From Clostridiales bacterium (lineage in GTDB: Bacteria > Bacillota > Clostridia > Christensenellales > CAG-314): 33,362 nt of DNA. This document shows positions 13,514 through 21,649 of this stretch, piece by piece. The translations under genes were made by a program, and so were the position numbers. The notes below the pieces were generated by a model. That model saw only the letters and a program-made list of their open reading frames with translations, had not been told where the DNA came from and did not search any database. The stretch's first letter is position 1. Every line of letters starts with the position of its first letter. Location: positions 1 through 33,362 of the forward strand of contig SFEB01000007.1 in the NCBI GenBank assembly GCA_004558105.1, read 5' to 3'.

Positions 13514-16500
13514 TCAGGAAACCGCGCTTCCCGTCACCGTATAAGTTTTGCTCCACCGTCGCAACGTTCCCGAATACACGCCTTCGTTGTTCGCTATAAC
13601 TACGCCGTTGACGTAAATTTCGTAGGCAAACGGGAACAAGTTGTTAGGATCGTCGTCGTTATCGCATAGCAACACGCTCAGATCGAAGGTGGCGTCGTCG
13701 GCGTTGGTAATGTACAGCCGATAAACGCCCTCGCACCATTCGGTCACTGCCGACGCCTCGTCTGCGTCCATTCCCTCGACGTAATCATTTACGGGAACGT
13801 ACTGCACGCTTATCTGAAATTGGTCTGTCGACGACGAAGGCAACGTGTATGAAAAATTGAAAATCGAACGGTCAACCGTTTCGGCTGCGTCGCGGTAATC
13901 GACCTTCGTAAACAGCGGATAATCGCTGACGACCGCCGTCGGTCTGTTTTCCGTCCCTACCGACGTAATTCCGCCGGCGCCGCCGCCGTTTGCGCCTACG
14001 TCAAGGTAAAACAGGTATGCGCCCGTTTTTCCGTCCACTGAGCCCAGCGCAAATTCGCCTGAATTGCAAGGTATTTCAAAGTAATATACGGCATCGTTTA
14101 CTATCGTCGGATTTTTCACCCACGACATATCGAAAACGGGTGTGGAACTATATCCCGCAGGCAAAGAAGTTGCCCCCGTGTAACTACCGTCGGCGTTCGT
14201 ATAAGTACCGTCGGTGTACAGATATACGTAGTATTTTTTAGCCTCTTCCGCCTCGTCTGCCCATTTGTAAACTTTGTCGATTTCTTTTATCGCAATAATG
14301 TGTTTTGCGGAATCCCGATACACTCTGTGCAAAGAGAAAAACGTGTCGTTTCCGCTGAAGTACGTCCCGGCAAAGAAACTTATCGTTCCCTTTTGTATCG
14401 CGTAAAAGTTTATGCAGTCCTCGGGAAATTCGTAGGTTTCGTATTCCGTCCCGAAAAGTCTCACTTTACTGGCTGTTATAATGCGGTCCATACTTATCCG
14501 TGAGTCCATAAAGTGCAATCCGTAAATATTACTTCCGCTCTCTTTTAACATAGTGGCAAGGTTGTCCCTTGCGCAAGCCGCTGTCGGGTCGGTAAGCGAT
14601 TCGTAATTGACGAGACCCAAATCCGCAACCGTCTTAGCAGAATACGCCGACAAATCAGCGCTGACGCTACCGTGAGTGGTGTTGTGGCGAAGGTCCGTAA
14701 TGCGCACGAAACTGCCGTTCGTTGCCGCCGTAGCCGTCAGTATTTCCATCCGTTGGTCGTACGTGTCGTTGAATGTCACCGCATTAGTAACGTTGAGCGA
14801 CGTACCGATATCGGAAGTGGAATACTGAGAAATACGTATATCCGACCGATAGGAAGAAGTTTCGTATCCGCCGGAAATAACGTAACCCGTGTTGCGGTTG
14901 GACGCACTGTACTCGGACGTAAGTTCGTCGTCTCCGGAATAATCGCCTATTTTAGTGGTCAAAGGGAAATAGGTATAGTATCCGCTCGGCTGGTTGGAAG
15001 CAACGGAAACTTCAATAACGCGCTGTTCCGCTGTTTTTTGCGTGACCGTATTGCTCACGACGTTTTGCGTTGCGCAGTTTGCCGTCACCGTCGTCTGCGC
15101 TATCCTCGTGCCGTTTGTAGGATTGGTTGTACTTGCCTGCCAACCGTTGTTGTATTGAAGGTATGCGGTGCGAGTTCGAATCAAGGTTCTAAACGTAAAA
15201 GACATTTTCGTATCTGCGTTCGCCCATGCCGATCCGCTGTTGCTGATAGAAAAAGTAATCGTACCCAAAAAGTTTCCCGAACCGTACAGGTACTTTTTCA
15301 CACCGTCAAAGTAGGTGTAGACGTAACTGTTAGAAGAATCGTATTCCCACAATACCGAATCGTCTCCGCTCGTCTTGTTTATTACGCTAGTTCCGTCCGT
15401 GGAAAGATAATTCGTTCCGTCCGTTACGAAGTAGTAGGTTGCGTTGGGATCAATCAACGTCCACCCGGTATTGCGGTAGGTAAGCGAGCAAAGATTGCCG
15501 TTTACCGAAGTCTGCAATCCGCCCCCGTCCACCGTCCATACGGTACCTGCGGACGTTGCGTTAAGTTTCATTACGCCCAAATTACCGTTAAGATAGTAAG
15601 TTGTTCCGTTCACAACGGTGAAAATTTCTCCGCTTTCACTGAAGAAAAATTTTGTCGCATCGTCAATGCTGTTAGCAACTGCCTGCGAACCGTCGGAATT
15701 AACCGCAAAAAAGTGTCCCGCACCGTCGGTAATAACAAACGCCGTCGCACCTTCGGGTATAAGTGTCCAACCGTTTCCGTTGATATACGAAAGATAATAT
15801 TTTTTACCGTTCAACGTGCAGTAAATTTCGTCTCCGGTAACCGTCCATTCCGTTGACTTTGTCGTACCGAAAGACGCCCCGGATTGAGAGGCGTTAAGGT
15901 ACAACTTTCCGTACAACGTGGTATACGTGTACAATCCGCCCGATCCGTCGCCGCTAAGCACTACGGCGCCAGACTCGGCGGTCTCTATCACGTTAAGGTC
16001 GTTAATGCCCAGATAAACGTCGCCGACGCTGACCGTCGTTCCCGTTTCTACCAGATACTTGCTCGGATCGGTTGGATCCGCCTTGTAGGTTGCCGTGGTC
16101 ACGGTCTTTACCGTTTCCGTTCTTAAACCGGTAACGTAAACGTACTGATCGGCACCCGTTCGGTTATAAAAACTGTACGAACCGGCATAATTGCCGATAT
16201 CGCTGTAATCGATAATGTTGTTGACCTGACTTTCCTCGGTCACCGTAATTACCGTTTCGCCCGTAACCTCGTCGACAACGACGTTTTCCGCCGAAACGTA
16301 AGAAGCGGCGCCTTCGTTTCTTGCAAGGTCTCTTATCGCGTCCACCCTGTCGTACAGGTCTTTCATCGCGATCGAACCGCCGAAACCCGCGCTGTCACCT
16401 GCGCCGTTGTTTCCCGTTTCCGAGCCCTGCGCGGCGTCTATCATTCCGTTAATGGTAAAGACGGTATCTCCGCTGAGAACGTCCACGCCGCCGATGTAGC

Positions 16501-17386
16501 CGTAATTACACTGTGCGACGCCCGAGTAATCTCCCCCGACGACGGAACAGTTGTTGACGTACACGTCCTCGAAGAGGTTAGTCATATCGGCGGTACCTTC
16601 GGGAGTGAATTGCAGTATACGAAGGTGTCCCACGATATACCCGACGTAAACCGTATCGGTGTGTTCGACGTGCGTAGCGTCCGTTTTGGAAGAGACGTTT
16701 GCCTCCAGCCCCGAGATATCTATGGAAACGTTTTTATAATAGACGTTTTTCACCCTACCGCCGACGTAATTACCGTTTTCGTAATCTCCCGCGACGTATC
16801 CGAAAATCCCCAGGTCCGAAGTATTGTAAACGACGTCGGGATCGGCGGAATCGATTGCTTTTACCGTTTCGGTAGCGGTGATATGCAAATTTTCCACAGT
16901 CAGCCCCTTGCCGTCGAAAGTTCCGATAAAAGGCACTGCGCTCGTCCCGACGGGGAGCAAAGCGTAATCTCCTGCGTAGTACGCCATATTAAGGCTGTCG
17001 GAAAACATCGGACCGTCGGCGTCCTCGTTGAGAGTGCCGTCGTCGGCATAATCGTAAACTTTATAGTTTCCGTCGTGTATTCCGTCGCCGTCAAAGTCGT
17101 CGTAACCCAACTGGAACCAATACCCTGCGTTGGCAAATTCTATCTTGCGTTGGTAAAGTTCTACCAGATGGTAGTAATGGATAGGACGGGTGATAACGAA
17201 CGGGTCGTCTTCCGTCCCCGTGCCGCAGTGAAAGTATTGTTTAATCAGCGAGCCGTAGTCCACCTTGTGGTCTATTTCGTTCCCCGCCGTGTACAGCCAC
17301 GCCACCGTCGCAGGCGCAAGCACTGCGAAGATCGCGCACACCGTCAAAAGTACAAGAATTAATTTATTTCTTACCGATACACTCAT
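13514..17386 (-). CDS. Large secreted surface protein with beta-rich repeats
   Basis: The 1290-residue protein is predicted to be exported and is probably the large structural or adhesive component of this locus. The N-terminus has a hydrophobic segment (8-29) ending ATVAWLYTAGNEI, which resembles the SipW-type T.A.F signal motif. Near residue 147, FIGTFDGKGLTVENLHI is a GLUG-like beta-helix motif. Residues about 490-750 contain loosely repeated units with NGKKYYLSY..GWTLI and FVTDGTNYLSTDG patterns, suggesting stacked beta domains. The remainder is rich in T, S, Y and G. No LPxTG, choline-binding or C-terminal membrane anchor is seen, so attachment would depend on partners. Its ATG overlaps the preceding stop as ATGA, with AAAGGAGG upstream, so the two genes are translationally coupled. 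Confidence 0.8.
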   Translation of the reverse strand: MSVSVRNKLILVLLTVCAIFAVLAPATVAWLYTAGNEIDHKVDYGSLIKQYFHCGTGTEDDPFVITRPIHYYHLVELYQRKIEFANAGYWFQLGYDDFDGDGIHDGNYKVYDYADDGTLNEDADGPMFSDSLNMAYYAGDYALLPVGTSAVPFIGTFDGKGLTVENLHITATETVKAIDSADPDVVYNTSDLGIFGYVAGDYENGNYVGGRVKNVYYKNVSIDISGLEANVSSKTDATHVEHTDTVYVGYIVGHLRILQFTPEGTADMTNLFEDVYVNNCSVVGGDYSGVAQCNYGYIGGVDVLSGDTVFTINGMIDAAQGSETGNNGAGDSAGFGGSIAMKDLYDRVDAIRDLARNEGAASYVSAENVVVDEVTGETVITVTEESQVNNIIDYSDIGNYAGSYSFYNRTGADQYVYVTGLRTETVKTVTTATYKADPTDPSKYLVETGTTVSVGDVYLGINDLNVIETAESGAVVLSGDGSGGLYTYTTLYGKLYLNASQSGASFGTTKSTEWTVTGDEIYCTLNGKKYYLSYINGNGWTLIPEGATAFVITDGAGHFFAVNSDGSQAVANSIDDATKFFFSESGEIFTVVNGTTYYLNGNLGVMKLNATSAGTVWTVDGGGLQTSVNGNLCSLTYRNTGWTLIDPNATYYFVTDGTNYLSTDGTSVINKTSGDDSVLWEYDSSNSYVYTYFDGVKKYLYGSGNFLGTITFSISNSGSAWANADTKMSFTFRTLIRTRTAYLQYNNGWQASTTNPTNGTRIAQTTVTANCATQNVVSNTVTQKTAEQRVIEVSVASNQPSGYYTYFPLTTKIGDYSGDDELTSEYSASNRNTGYVISGGYETSSYRSDIRISQYSTSDIGTSLNVTNAVTFNDTYDQRMEILTATAATNGSFVRITDLRHNTTHGSVSADLSAYSAKTVADLGLVNYESLTDPTAACARDNLATMLKESGSNIYGLHFMDSRISMDRIITASKVRLFGTEYETYEFPEDCINFYAIQKGTISFFAGTYFSGNDTFFSLHRVYRDSAKHIIAIKEIDKVYKWADEAEEAKKYYVYLYTDGTYTNADGSYTGATSLPAGYSSTPVFDMSWVKNPTIVNDAVYYFEIPCNSGEFALGSVDGKTGAYLFYLDVGANGGGAGGITSVGTENRPTAVVSDYPLFTKVDYRDAAETVDRSIFNFSYTLPSSSTDQFQISVQYVPVNDYVEGMDADEASAVTEWCEGVYRLYITNADDATFDLSVLLCDNDDDPNNLFPFAYEIYVNGVVIANNEGVYSGTLRRWSKTYTVTGSAVS

Positions 17387-18189
17387 ACGTCCGCTCCTCC
17401 TTTCAGTTTAAAAGAGGTCAGGTCGCAGTCAAACGAAACGATATCCGTAACGCTGCCGTCGCCGAATATATCCAGGTCGTTGCCGGCAATAAATTGTTGC
17501 ACAAGCGCGTCGTTGTAGGTAATTTCTATAAACAGTACGGCGTAATTACCGCCCTCGTCGGTCAGTACCTTGTCGTCGTAGTCGGAAATACCTATCGAAA
17601 CGCTGTTCACCTTAGAAAAAACGTCGTTTTCCTTGGACACGAATACAGCGGAAGGTACGGTACTCAACAGTTCCAACGCCCCGGCGTACACCGTTTTAGC
17701 ATTGGCGACGTCCGTCGTTGCTAGGTCAACGCCTGCAACCGCGGCGCGTATTTCCACGATATTGGAAAGCAACGGCGTCAAAGAATTGTTTTGCTCGTCC
17801 AGCCATGGCGAGTCTCCCATGCAGGACGTAACCAGACTGAAAGCGGAATAACTGCCGTTTTGCTGTTCCAGACCGGAAATTACCGCTCTGATAATAACGT
17901 GCGAATTACCGTTGTTGTCGGGGAAAATAGTGTCGTACTCCGGCAGAGAAATAATGCTGTCGGTAACGATACGCGCACCCTGCGCCCCGTCGCGACGGTA
18001 CAAAGTCACGTTTGACACCGAGACCGACCCCATGGAATCAAGCTGGATAGTCATGCCGTTTGCCTCGACGTTTTCCGAATGGGCGAACCAGCTATAAGTC
18101 GTCACTGACAATACCAGAAAAACCAGAATAACAACGAGCGAAAGACAACTGTTGATAAGTTGCCTACGATCGTTTGATTTCTTTTCCAC
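17383..18189 (-). CDS. Surface protein with SipW-type signal, minor-subunit candidate
   Basis: The 268-residue protein has a basic N-terminus, one hydrophobic helix (about 11-32) and the motif TYSWFAHSENVEANGMTIQL. That motif parallels TFAWFSMNTSVTANGMQV of the TasA-like protein at 18672, marking it as a SipW substrate. The rest is a beta-rich outside domain (for example GGNYAVLFIEITYND). By position it is the first gene after the second cyclic di-GMP riboswitch. It may be an initiator or anchor subunit for the fibre, which is inference. I choose the GTG at 18189, which has GGGAGGT seven bases upstream; the GTG at 18198 lies inside that site. It is coupled by a 4-bp overlap to the 1290-residue protein gene. 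Confidence 0.75.
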   Translation of the reverse strand: MEKKSNDRRQLINSCLSLVVILVFLVLSVTTYSWFAHSENVEANGMTIQLDSMGSVSVSNVTLYRRDGAQGARIVTDSIISLPEYDTIFPDNNGNSHVIIRAVISGLEQQNGSYSAFSLVTSCMGDSPWLDEQNNSLTPLLSNIVEIRAAVAGVDLATTDVANAKTVYAGALELLSTVPSAVFVSKENDVFSKVNSVSIGISDYDDKVLTDEGGNYAVLFIEITYNDALVQQFIAGNDLDIFGDGSVTDIVSFDCDLTSFKLKGGADV

Positions 18190-18212
18190 GACGCTCACCT
18201 CCCTTCAAGAAT

Positions 18213-18312
18213 AAAAAAAGCCGTTACAAATGCAAATTTGCAACTGGCTGTCATAATAAACTTGAAGACCCTATAGTTTTGCGTCGTATGCTTTCGCAAA
18301 CTTTGCCCTTAT
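18213..18312 (-). promoter_or_regulatory. Cyclic di-GMP class I (GEMM-I) riboswitch with terminator
   Basis: Read leftward, the aptamer shows GGGCAAAG, a hairpin capped by GCGAAAGC, GACGCAAAAC (18285-18276), TATAGGGTCTTC and ATGACAGCCAGTTGC. This is the conserved GEMM-I order. The terminator hairpin GCCAGTTGCAAAT/ATTTGTAACGGC (18248-18220) with seven T (18219-18213) reuses the GCCAGTTGC of the aptamer 3' side. The two folds therefore exclude each other, and ligand binding should favour read-through (ON switch). It lies between a consensus promoter and the 18189 gene. A 3',3'-cGAMP-type GEMM variant is not excluded by eye. Confidence 0.88.
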
Positions 18313-18349
18313 ATTTGTTTGTAGAACGTTAAGTACGTTAATATGAGAT

Positions 18350-18378
18350 ATTATACCATGTATAGCCGTACTTGTCAA
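18350..18378 (-). promoter_or_regulatory. Perfect consensus promoter of unit 2
   Basis: TTGACA (18378-18373) and TATAAT (18355-18350) are exactly 17 bp apart. TGG before the -10 also makes it extended. Transcription would start near 18343, about 30 nt before the aptamer. A promoter this strong with a terminating riboswitch means control sits mainly at the RNA level. Confidence 0.92.
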
Positions 18379-18450
18379 TGCAATGAAAAAAATTAGTTGA
18401 CCAAATACACAAAAAAACCGCACGTTTTTACAATAAACGAGGGGTAACGG

Positions 18451-18495
18451 GAAGAAAAACGCCGCGTGTTTAAACTTTTTGTCAAAACACGCGGC
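18451..18495 (-). terminator. Intrinsic terminator of unit 1
   Basis: GCCGCGTGTTT (18461-18471) and AAACACGCGGC (18485-18495) form a perfect 11-bp stem. Read leftward it is followed by GTTTTTCTTC. It closes the transcript of the TasA-like gene and its structured 3' region. Confidence 0.85.
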
Positions 18496-18517
18496 TGAAA
18501 TTTAATCACGTTACCGT

Positions 18518-18609
18518 TTGACTGCGACTCGCCTTCCCGAGCCTTCGACGCGTCGCAAGTTCAAGCTTTTACCATCTCTCAACTTGCGCACACGACGGCA
18601 AGCAGTCAA
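18518..18609 (-). ncRNA. Structured 3' RNA, three-way junction, undescribed
   Basis: An outer stem TTGACTGC/GCAGTCAA (18609-18602 with 18525-18518) encloses two arms. One is CGCAAGTT/AACTTGCG (18588-18581 with 18561-18554). The other is GGCTCG/CGAGTC (18543-18538 with 18531-18526). The third arm has a G-U pair only on the minus strand; the plus strand would give an A-C mismatch. This supports a leftward RNA. It lies about 60 bp past the stop of the TasA-like gene and just before its terminator. I match it to no known RNA family. It may stabilise the mRNA or be released as a small RNA. Confidence 0.55.
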
Positions 18610-18671
18610 GAAAAACGCTTTCTATTTTCTTATATTCTGGTTCCCTTTCGTAACCCGAAAAAATTTACTGA

Positions 18672-19469
18672 TTAAGCAGTAACAGCTTCAACGTCAAATG
18701 CAAGTTTAATCGTAACACCGGTCAAATCTGCAATGTTGTTCGTAAATATGTTAGTATCGTTACCGTCAATATAAATGTAAATTTCCACGGTAAGCACAGT
18801 TGATTCTGTAAGTGGCGTGTTGGAACCTTGGATGCCAACTTTGGTACCATTATTTGTACTTGTAAGATTTGCAAAACCACCGTCACTTGTTGCGACAATA
18901 ACATGAGCCGCAGTAAGGTCTTTACCAGTACCGGTTATAGTGGGCGTAACCTTCAAATTGTTTGCGTCCTTTGCGCCTTTAGCAACCGTAAGATAAACGG
19001 TTCTTCTAATAACATAGCCAGTAAAGGCTGTGAGTTGTATTGCGGTGCCATCTTTCATGCCAGAGGCGCCAGATGTTTCAGCGGTTGCGGTGTACCAGTT
19101 GGTAAATGCACTTGCGGTAGCCATGCTTTCAACTTTTACACCTGCGGTAGTGATATTGGCACCGCCAACTGTATTTCCGGAAGTCGTAAGATAACCAACT
19201 TCTGTGTCTGAAATAGCAGGTGCGCAAGGATAGACTTTGGCTTCACTACTACCAACGTCGAGGTCTACCGTTATTTTGTTTTGATCTTGAATTTCTGCTG
19301 CTGTTTTTTTATCGCTACTGATAAGCAAATAGGTGTTGTCGGATTTGGCAGCAACCTGCATACCGTTTGCAGTAACAGAGGTGTTCATAGAAAACCATGC
19401 AAAGGTTGACGAAGCGAGCATAACTGCCGCTATAAGAGTCATACAAATTGCGGGAATGAGTTTTTTCAT
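18672..19469 (-). CDS. TasA/camelysin-like secreted subunit, SipW substrate
   Basis: The 265-residue protein starts with a basic tip and hydrophobic core (MKKLIPAICMTLIAAVML), then SSTFAWFSMNTSVTANGMQV. That is the SipW-cognate signal type of TasA and camelysin (CalY). The mature part is threonine- and alanine-rich and beta-prone. It has no anchor or sorting signal, and ends in a strand-like KLAFDVEAVTA. By family such proteins polymerise outside the cell into matrix fibres, so this is the likely major subunit. The ATG has AAAGGAG upstream. Codon use is richer in A and T (ACT, GTA, GCA) than in neighbouring genes, which may reflect high expression or divergence. It lies 63 bp after the anchored TasA-like gene with a small hairpin between them, and its long structured 3' region ends in a strong terminator. 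Confidence 0.85.
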   Translation of the reverse strand: MKKLIPAICMTLIAAVMLASSTFAWFSMNTSVTANGMQVAAKSDNTYLLISSDKKTAAEIQDQNKITVDLDVGSSEAKVYPCAPAISDTEVGYLTTSGNTVGGANITTAGVKVESMATASAFTNWYTATAETSGASGMKDGTAIQLTAFTGYVIRRTVYLTVAKGAKDANNLKVTPTITGTGKDLTAAHVIVATSDGGFANLTSTNNGTKVGIQGSNTPLTESTVLTVEIYIYIDGNDTNIFTNNIADLTGVTIKLAFDVEAVTA

Positions 19470-19502
19470 TTTTAGTTTCTCCTTTTATTTTTTGTTTGTA
19501 TA

Positions 19503-19521
19503 ACGCACGGCTCGTGTGCGT
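19503..19521 (-). other. Intercistronic hairpin before the major subunit gene
   Basis: ACGCAC (19503-19508) and GTGCGT (19516-19521) form a short stem in the 63-bp gap, without a T run. It could protect the major-subunit mRNA after processing. Confidence 0.4.
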
Positions 19522-19532
19522 GAATAACCGTT

Positions 19533-20288
19533 TTAATCGTCCTGTTGGGCGTCCGTACCGATAACGCTGAATTTCATATCGACCTTCATCACTCCGCCTA
19601 TGACCGAGTCAACGCAATCGGGGTCGTTGCCTTCCAGCCAGATGACCACCGTGTATTTCATCACGTCGTCGGGCGAAAAATTTAGAACGTTGTCCTGCAT
19701 TATCGTCGTTTTGTTTAAAAACGGCGTCGTACCGGGCTCTGCCACGGCGTTGCCGTCGTCGTCCACGCCCGCCGCCCTCGCGTAGTCGACCTGAGAAAGT
19801 TTCTCGCCGTTAAGGTTGGTAATCAACCGTATTCGCACGGCTTTTTCGATACCCATCGTCATGTTGGCGATATTTATCGAGTAGGTGAAGGAAAAAGATT
19901 CCGTTCCGCTGTTTTTGCAGTAAAAGGTGTAGCAAAGGTAGTTGTCTCCGCTGTCGTTTCCGTCAACCGCGCCGATGTCTATCTCGTCGAGGATAGCTCC
20001 GTCAATGTTGTCGATTTCTTCCGACGCCTTACAGTTTAACCGAGAGGTGGGAGAGCTGAAAAACCTGTCTTCCGAAAGAGAAAGGCCGTACTGCAAAGCG
20101 TGGTACTTGTTGACCGAAACGGTAAAACTGCCGAAACGCGTGTACATTAAGGAAATCACGTAGGCAAGTACGACGAGAATAAGTATCGCCGCCAGAACGG
20201 ACGGAATAAGTTTTTTCCAGAATCGCTCGTTGTGCTCTCTTCTCGCCTGCCGCTTTAAATACGCCGACCCTTTTTTCTCCGACATCAT
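19533..20288 (-). CDS. Membrane-anchored TasA/camelysin-like protein
   Basis: The 251-residue protein has a strongly basic cytoplasmic N-terminus (KRQARREHNERFWKK), one membrane helix (about 27-49) and a beta-rich outside domain. The C-terminal part, KYTVVIWLEGNDPDCVDSVI then GGVMKVDMKFSVI, is the type seen in TasA-related proteins of Clostridia. It lacks the T.AWF motif after the helix, so it probably keeps its signal anchor and could hold the fibre at the cell surface. The first ATG (20288) is used because GGAGG lies seven bases before it. Its ATGATG overlaps the stop of the degenerate EAL gene, so the two are translationally coupled. Confidence 0.75.
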   Translation of the reverse strand: MMSEKKGSAYLKRQARREHNERFWKKLIPSVLAAILILVVLAYVISLMYTRFGSFTVSVNKYHALQYGLSLSEDRFFSSPTSRLNCKASEEIDNIDGAILDEIDIGAVDGNDSGDNYLCYTFYCKNSGTESFSFTYSINIANMTMGIEKAVRIRLITNLNGEKLSQVDYARAAGVDDDGNAVAEPGTTPFLNKTTIMQDNVLNFSPDDVMKYTVVIWLEGNDPDCVDSVIGGVMKVDMKFSVIGTDAQQDD

Positions 20289-21061
20289 AGGTCTTCCTCC
20301 GCCTTTTGCTCAACGACCTCCCGCCATGTGAGCGGTTGAGCGCCGACGGGCAAAAACCCGATACACTCGGTGTTGCGTAACGACGGGCGTTTTTCTTCTT
20401 CGCCCTCCGCCACGACCTCTGCGCCCATACTGTTGACGTAGTTTATCAAGGACGGGACGAGTTTCGGCTTGTCGCGACTGCCTGCCCATTCCGTTACGGA
20501 GGGATGAAGCATTGCCATGTCGGCAGGAACTCTGAGCAGTTTGGAAAGGGGAAAATCTTCCGTTCCGCACCCGGTCAGCATCGTACGGACTTTTAACACT
20601 TTCATGTCCATTACCACCGCGCGGGCTTTTTCCGTATCCGCGAGAAAAGCGGGAGAAAACTCAAGACAGAGTTTTTGCGGCTCCAGACGGGGATTTTTTT
20701 TAAGCACGTCGGACATGAGGTCAAAGAGCGGTTCCGCATTGACAATGTCCGCAGGGCATGCGACGGAAATAAATTCTATCTGCTTTTCGGCTTTCGCAAA
20801 AGACAGAATTGCCGTTATCGCGTGTTGCAGGTGGTGCCTGAACAACTGAACGCCGCAAGGGTGGTTGTCGCAATACGGGGAAAAATCTTTTTCCGTTAGC
20901 GTACCGGCTATGACCGAGTTGATTATCAACGACGTACGGTAGGCAACGGGAAAACCCGATTCGCAATCCTCAAAGGGGTAAAACCGCAATTCTATCGGCG
21001 CAACGCCGCTATCCAGAGAAAGACGGACGTAATCGTTAAAGGTCAATTGTTCGTTATCCAT
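20285..21061 (-). CDS. Degenerate EAL-domain protein, likely regulatory
   Basis: The 258-residue soluble protein has the length and outline of one EAL domain but lacks the catalytic set. The EAL motif itself is absent (YPFEDCESGF region). ELTES is CLEFSPAF, DDFG is replaced by LTGCGTEDFPLSKL, and the C-terminal EGVE is AEGEEEKRP. Phosphodiesterase activity is therefore not expected. Such remnants can bind cyclic di-GMP or a protein partner. It is the first gene after the riboswitch and is coupled by ATGA overlap to the anchored TasA-like gene. A role in sensing cyclic di-GMP for assembly or secretion is plausible but inferred. The ATG has GGAGG five bases upstream. Confidence 0.75.
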   Translation of the reverse strand: MDNEQLTFNDYVRLSLDSGVAPIELRFYPFEDCESGFPVAYRTSLIINSVIAGTLTEKDFSPYCDNHPCGVQLFRHHLQHAITAILSFAKAEKQIEFISVACPADIVNAEPLFDLMSDVLKKNPRLEPQKLCLEFSPAFLADTEKARAVVMDMKVLKVRTMLTGCGTEDFPLSKLLRVPADMAMLHPSVTEWAGSRDKPKLVPSLINYVNSMGAEVVAEGEEEKRPSLRNTECIGFLPVGAQPLTWREVVEQKAEEDL

Positions 21062-21096
21062 AAGTTCCTCCCCTCTCCTTTTATCGTTTTGCCAAT

Positions 21097-21212
21097 AAAA
21101 AAAGCAGCCGATGCGTTGCGGAAAACCTCCGAATGCAACTGGCTGCCTGAGTTTAGGCCCTATAGCTTTGCGTCACACACTTTCGCGTGCTTTGCCAAAC
21201 GTATTGAATTGC
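21097..21212 (-). promoter_or_regulatory. Cyclic di-GMP class I (GEMM-I) riboswitch with terminator
   Basis: Read leftward, P1 is GCAATT/AGTTGC (21212-21207 with 21140-21135). The core shows TTTGGCAAAG, the GAAA-capped hairpin CACGC/GTGTG, GACGCAAAGC (21174-21165), TATAGGGCCT and AGGCAGCC. This matches the GEMM-I consensus closely. The terminator pairs GCAGCCAGTTGC (21146-21135) with GCAACGCATCGGCTGC, followed by seven T (21103-21097). It shares AGTTGC with P1, so aptamer and terminator are mutually exclusive and ligand should relieve termination. It heads unit 1, directly before the degenerate EAL gene. Confidence 0.92.
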
Positions 21213-21257
21213 TTATTTTACTGCGCCAAAAAAGACCGTCGCTTTTTTAGCCTCTTT

Positions 21258-21286
21258 AGTTTAGCAAATCGTTTTTTATTTGTCAA
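21258..21286 (-). promoter_or_regulatory. Promoter of unit 1
   Basis: TTGACA (21286-21281) and TAAACT (21263-21258) are 17 bp apart on the minus strand. Transcription would start near 21251, about 40 nt before the aptamer. Confidence 0.8.
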
Positions 21287-21442
21287 GGGTTTAATTCAAT
21301 TTTTTTAAAATATTGCAAAATTTTACGTCTTTTGCCTATTTTACGCCCGATTTTACACGATTTCGAGCGTTTTTGCCGAAATTGTGGGAAAAAAGCAATA
21401 TTCGGTAGGTCGGGAAGTCGGTATTCGGTTATTAAGTTTTTC

Positions 21443-21472
21443 TTGACAGGGACGAAATACTTGTGGTATAAT
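21443..21472 (+). promoter_or_regulatory. Promoter of the HPt-like and REC-GGDEF-EAL genes
   Basis: TTGACA (21443-21448) and TATAAT (21467-21472) are 18 bp apart, with TGG making the -10 extended. It faces away from the unit 1 promoter, so the two transcription units are divergent. Confidence 0.88.
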
Positions 21473-21478
21473 ACCAAA

Positions 21479-21649
21479 AAATGTTAATCGATGAGTGAAT
21501 TTTCGTATAAACCCCCGCGTAAATCTACGGCATCAAAGAGGTAGTTCACACCACTTTTGCAGTACTCAACGACAAAAAAATAACGGCACTATCTCAAAAC
21601 CGACGCGATTAACCGAAAAGGTCGCGTACAATACACAAAGGCAGTATTT
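21479..21649 (+). other. Long untranslated leader without recognised element
   Basis: About 170 nt lie between the likely start point and the first ATG. A small hairpin, CGTA/TACG, is visible near 21520, and a 17-codon frame starts at 21491 (MSEFSYKPPRK...) without a ribosome binding site. I see no GEMM-type motif and no terminator here. The rest of the divergent gap (21287-21442) is AT-rich and shows nothing else. Confidence 0.35.

Noticed and set aside
14672..15856. Rightward frame of 394 codons inside the 1290-residue gene
   Set aside because: It is antisense to a well-supported repeat protein, with R/V-rich shadow composition and no ribosome binding site.
18213..21212. 3',3'-cGAMP (GEMM-Ib) specificity of the riboswitches
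   Set aside because: Both leaders carry G residues in the GGCAAA box, which fits the cyclic di-GMP type. I cannot verify residue numbering by eye, so this is set aside rather than excluded.
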